This document shows, in pieces, positions 63,780 to 64,000 of a stretch of 64,000 nt of DNA. The notes below the pieces were generated by a model. That model was not told the DNA's origin and ran no database searches. It saw only the letters and a program-made list of their open reading frames with translations. The position numbers and the translations under genes were made by a program. The stretch's first letter is position 1. Each line of letters starts with the position of its first letter. Source of the stretch: an uncultured Bacteroidota bacterium (GTDB lineage Bacteria; Bacteroidota; Bacteroidia; Chitinophagales; Chitinophagaceae); assembly GCA_903824725.1 (NCBI GenBank), contig CAIJXU010000054.1, positions 31,837 to 95,836 on the forward strand, in the 5' to 3' direction.

Positions 63780-64000
63780 GAATAAAGAGATTAACTTTCA
63801 AAATGGATTGTTATTTTCATTTTATTCATTAGAGATAATTTTTTCATCTTCATTTACAGAATTTAATTAAAAAATTATATTTTTAAGGAGTTCCTCAAAA
63901 ATAAAATCTTGCCATGAAATTTCTTTCATCCCTCCAAACTTTGTTGGTCATTCAAAACTACCCTATCTCAATTTTTCAAATAAAGCCAATAAAACTCTTA
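63741..64000. other. Gene-free right edge
   Basis: No convincing ORF on either strand. A minus-strand stretch near 63.88-63.96 kb reads GMKEISWQDFIFEELLKN and stops, which looks like a coding scrap, but the frame is closed a few codons upstream. The region is AT-rich and may be the decayed 3' end of the gene served by the terminator at 63.7 kb. Confidence 0.3.

Noticed and set aside
1..64000. tRNA, rRNA, CRISPR, insertion sequence or prophage genes
   Set aside because: Looked for cloverleaf-like GC clusters, regularly spaced repeats and transposase or phage motifs; none was convincing anywhere in the window.

Overview
The window is AT-rich chromosomal DNA from a member of the Bacteroidota, most likely a Chitinophagaceae-type (Sediminibacterium-like) freshwater or soil bacterium. 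The signs are many genes without a Shine-Dalgarno sequence, promoters of the Bacteroidota type (TTTG, about 20 bases, TAnnTTTG), TonB-dependent receptors with an N-terminal carboxypeptidase-regulatory-like domain, a long-form PurF, a RecQ with a C-terminal extension, and family signatures largely confined to this phylum (HYC_CC_PP, DUF6370, DUF4834). No rRNA, tRNA, CRISPR array, insertion sequence or prophage was recognised. Taxonomy is inferred from protein style only.

Layout. 1-2.4 kb: the start of an RND efflux adaptor (cut by the window edge), a small exported protein and a chromate transporter. 2.5-9.2 kb: a DUF3089 lipoprotein, RecQ, then a plus-strand envelope-sugar pair (arabinose-5-phosphate isomerase, mannose-1-phosphate guanylyltransferase) and a KAS III-like enzyme. 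9.2-17.3 kb: a minus-strand housekeeping run, rimP-nusA-infB followed by a SurA-like chaperone and purF. It starts from a consensus promoter whose short leader is almost entirely an intrinsic-terminator-like hairpin. 17.3-20.1 kb: a HAD hydrolase, a truncated PaiB remnant, and an Lrp/AsnC regulator divergent from alanine dehydrogenase with an Lrp-like box between them. 20.1-26.9 kb: a TonB receptor with a beta-helix lipoprotein, carbonic anhydrase, and a small membrane protein overlapping a ClC channel. 26.9-33 kb: PhyH-type dioxygenase, xylulokinase, xylose isomerase, AdiC-like antiporter and amidinohydrolase on one strand. 33-43 kb: amino-acid dehydratase, serine hydrolases (one frameshifted), a rearrangement scar carrying the tail of a Ppx/GppA gene, CocE hydrolase, pseudouridine synthase, metallophosphoesterase, CDGSH protein and arginase. 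43-50 kb: a YncE/phosphoesterase fusion, an arsR-arsM-arsC operon, SDR and alpha-L-fucosidase. 50-64 kb: PhnA, DEAD-box helicase, half-size MFS plus outer-membrane barrel, a cryptic isoprenoid-synthase-like protein, and a cysteine-rich minus-strand cluster (hydrolase, DUF6370, HYC_CC_PP, HMA-fused TonB receptor, TPR), then DUF4153 and DUF3179 proteins.

Most interesting signals: the attenuator-like leader in front of rimP-nusA-infB, where the product NusA itself acts on such hairpins; the orphan class I isoprenoid-synthase-like gene at 53.4 kb; the cysteine-rich metal-handling cluster at 54-61 kb; the A7 homopolymer frameshift inside a serine hydrolase at 39.5 kb; and the combination of xylose catabolism with an arginine-type antiporter and amidinohydrolase.
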